From Betaproteobacteria bacterium (GTDB taxonomy: Bacteria > Pseudomonadota > Gammaproteobacteria > Burkholderiales > Burkholderiaceae_E): a stretch of DNA of 14,425 nucleotides. The stretch spans positions 1-14,425 of the forward strand of contig RFVZ01000043.1 in the NCBI GenBank assembly GCA_009922405.1, in the 5' to 3' direction. The position numbers and the translations under genes are program-made. The notes beneath the pieces are model-generated. The model searched no databases and was not told where the DNA came from. It worked only from the letters and a program-made list of their open reading frames with translations. Shown one piece after another: positions 13,636 to 14,425 of the stretch. The stretch's first letter is position 1. The number at the start of each line of letters is the position of its first letter.

Positions 13636-14425
13636 TTGCAGATCAAGGAATTCTGGGTAAACCGTCAACAGTTTCGTGACATCAAGGCCGTAACGATTGA
13701 AGCCCCACCGATTGCAGCAGGGGAAGTTCGCGTCGCGGTTGATCGGTGCGCTCTGACCGCGAACAACATCAGTTATGCGGTCAGTGGAGATGCGATCGGG
13801 TACTGGGGCTACTTTCCGGCATCCGAAGGCTGGGGAAAGATCCCCGTCTGGGGTTTTGCCGACGTTGTTGAATCTCAGTGCGATACCGTGCCAGTCGGTG
13901 AACGGATCTGGGGATTTTTTCCGATGGCTTCGCATCTAACCCTGGTGCCTGGGAAAGTGACGACGGCCGATTTGATCGACTTCGCACCACACCGCAGCGA
14001 ACTGCCTGCGCTTTACAACAAGTATCAGAGGACGGCAGCCGAGCCTCCGATGTTGCGAGGTTTCGAAGATGAGCGAAGTCTCTTTTTTCCGCTATTCGCA
14101 ACTTCCTGGATTCTGTACGATTATTTGATCGACAACGATTTTTTTGGCGCCCAGCAAGTCGTCATCGGGTCCGTATCGTCGAAAACGGCGTTCGGGCTTG
14201 CATGCATGCTTCATGGCGACAAGAAAATTTCCCAGAAGGTCGTTGGCTTGACCTCGCCTCGCAACGTGGACTTCGTCAAGAGTCTGGGTTGCTGCGATCA
14301 GGTGCTGACATACGACAACATCGCTGCGATCGATTCCGATTTGCGAACGGCCTTTGTCGATATGTCGGGTAACCCGCAATTGCTTGCCAGCGTCCACCGG
14401 CACGTGGGCGAGAACGTGGTGGAAA
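13636..14425 (+). CDS. DUF2855 family protein (MDR-like), 3' truncated by the window edge
   Basis: The frame is open from TTG 13636 to the last base, giving 263 residues of a family usually about 350-370 long. It begins MQIKEFWVNRQQF and contains DRCALTANNISYAV (about 37-50), YWGYFPASEGWGKIPVWGFADVV (about 56-78) and ERIWGFFPMASHLTL (about 88-102). PPMLRGFEDERSLFFPLFATSW follows, then a Rossmann-like segment QVVIGSVSSKTAFGLA. These features match DUF2855, a family of unknown function distantly related to medium-chain dehydrogenases/reductases. Its members probably bind NAD(P), but no reaction is established. The sequence after about residue 170 suggests a nucleotide-binding domain (ASSKT-like loop replacing the classical glycine motif). 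The gene starts divergently from the hypothetical gene. It may supply another enone or acyl reductase for the same pathway (inference). Confidence 0.88.
   Translation, partial: MQIKEFWVNRQQFRDIKAVTIEAPPIAAGEVRVAVDRCALTANNISYAVSGDAIGYWGYFPASEGWGKIPVWGFADVVESQCDTVPVGERIWGFFPMASHLTLVPGKVTTADLIDFAPHRSELPALYNKYQRTAAEPPMLRGFEDERSLFFPLFATSWILYDYLIDNDFFGAQQVVIGSVSSKTAFGLACMLHGDKKISQKVVGLTSPRNVDFVKSLGCCDQVLTYDNIAAIDSDLRTAFVDMSGNPQLLASVHRHVGENVVE

Overview
The window is dense with genes and high in GC. It carries accessory metabolism of a Gram-negative, probably gammaproteobacterial, bacterium. The reasons are an E. coli-like FadD of almost the same length, several N-terminal membrane anchors or export signals, tight ATGA start/stop overlaps, and many GST-, crotonase- and MDR-family enzymes. 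Genus cannot be read from the sequence. There are no rRNA, tRNA, IS or CRISPR signals, and no gene-free stretch exceeds 300 bases.

Layout. (1) A minus-strand operon reads from about 6874 down to 46. In transcription order it encodes a membrane-anchored metallo-beta-lactamase-fold hydrolase, a membrane-anchored DJ-1/PfpI protein, a double-domain HCCA-isomerase/kappa-GST-like protein, a membrane-anchored Cys-type sulfatase, a GST-like protein fused in frame to an acyl-CoA-binding protein (ACBP), and a small four-helix membrane protein. (2) A 161-base divergent control region lies at 6875-7035. (3) A plus-strand operon at 7036-12835 encodes FadD acyl-CoA ligase, an exported EF-hand protein, a haloalkane-dehalogenase-like hydrolase, a zinc-free MDR NADP oxidoreductase, an enoyl-CoA hydratase/isomerase, and a nitronate-monooxygenase-like flavoprotein. 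(4) An unrecognised minus-strand gene (12862-13476) converges on it. (5) A second divergent region, with a near-perfect palindrome overlapping a TTGACA hexamer, separates that gene from a DUF2855 gene that starts at TTG 13636 and runs off the right edge. A possible gene tail occupies the first 51 bases.

How it may work together (inference). The two six-gene operons fire away from one control region. They combine envelope-facing hydrolases (sulfatase, MBL, DJ-1) with cytoplasmic CoA activation (FadD), acyl-CoA carriage (ACBP), double-bond chemistry (crotonase, MDR reductase), dehalogenase-like hydrolysis and glutathione-linked enzymes. This looks like an uptake-and-degradation or detoxification module for a sulfated and/or otherwise decorated hydrophobic acid, with substrate unknown. 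The strongest oddities are the GST-ACBP in-frame joining with its own internal ribosome site, the duplicated HCCA-isomerase protein with a degenerate first copy, the flavoprotein lacking the usual nitronate-monooxygenase histidine, and a roughly sixfold excess of the palindrome CGATCG across the whole window.
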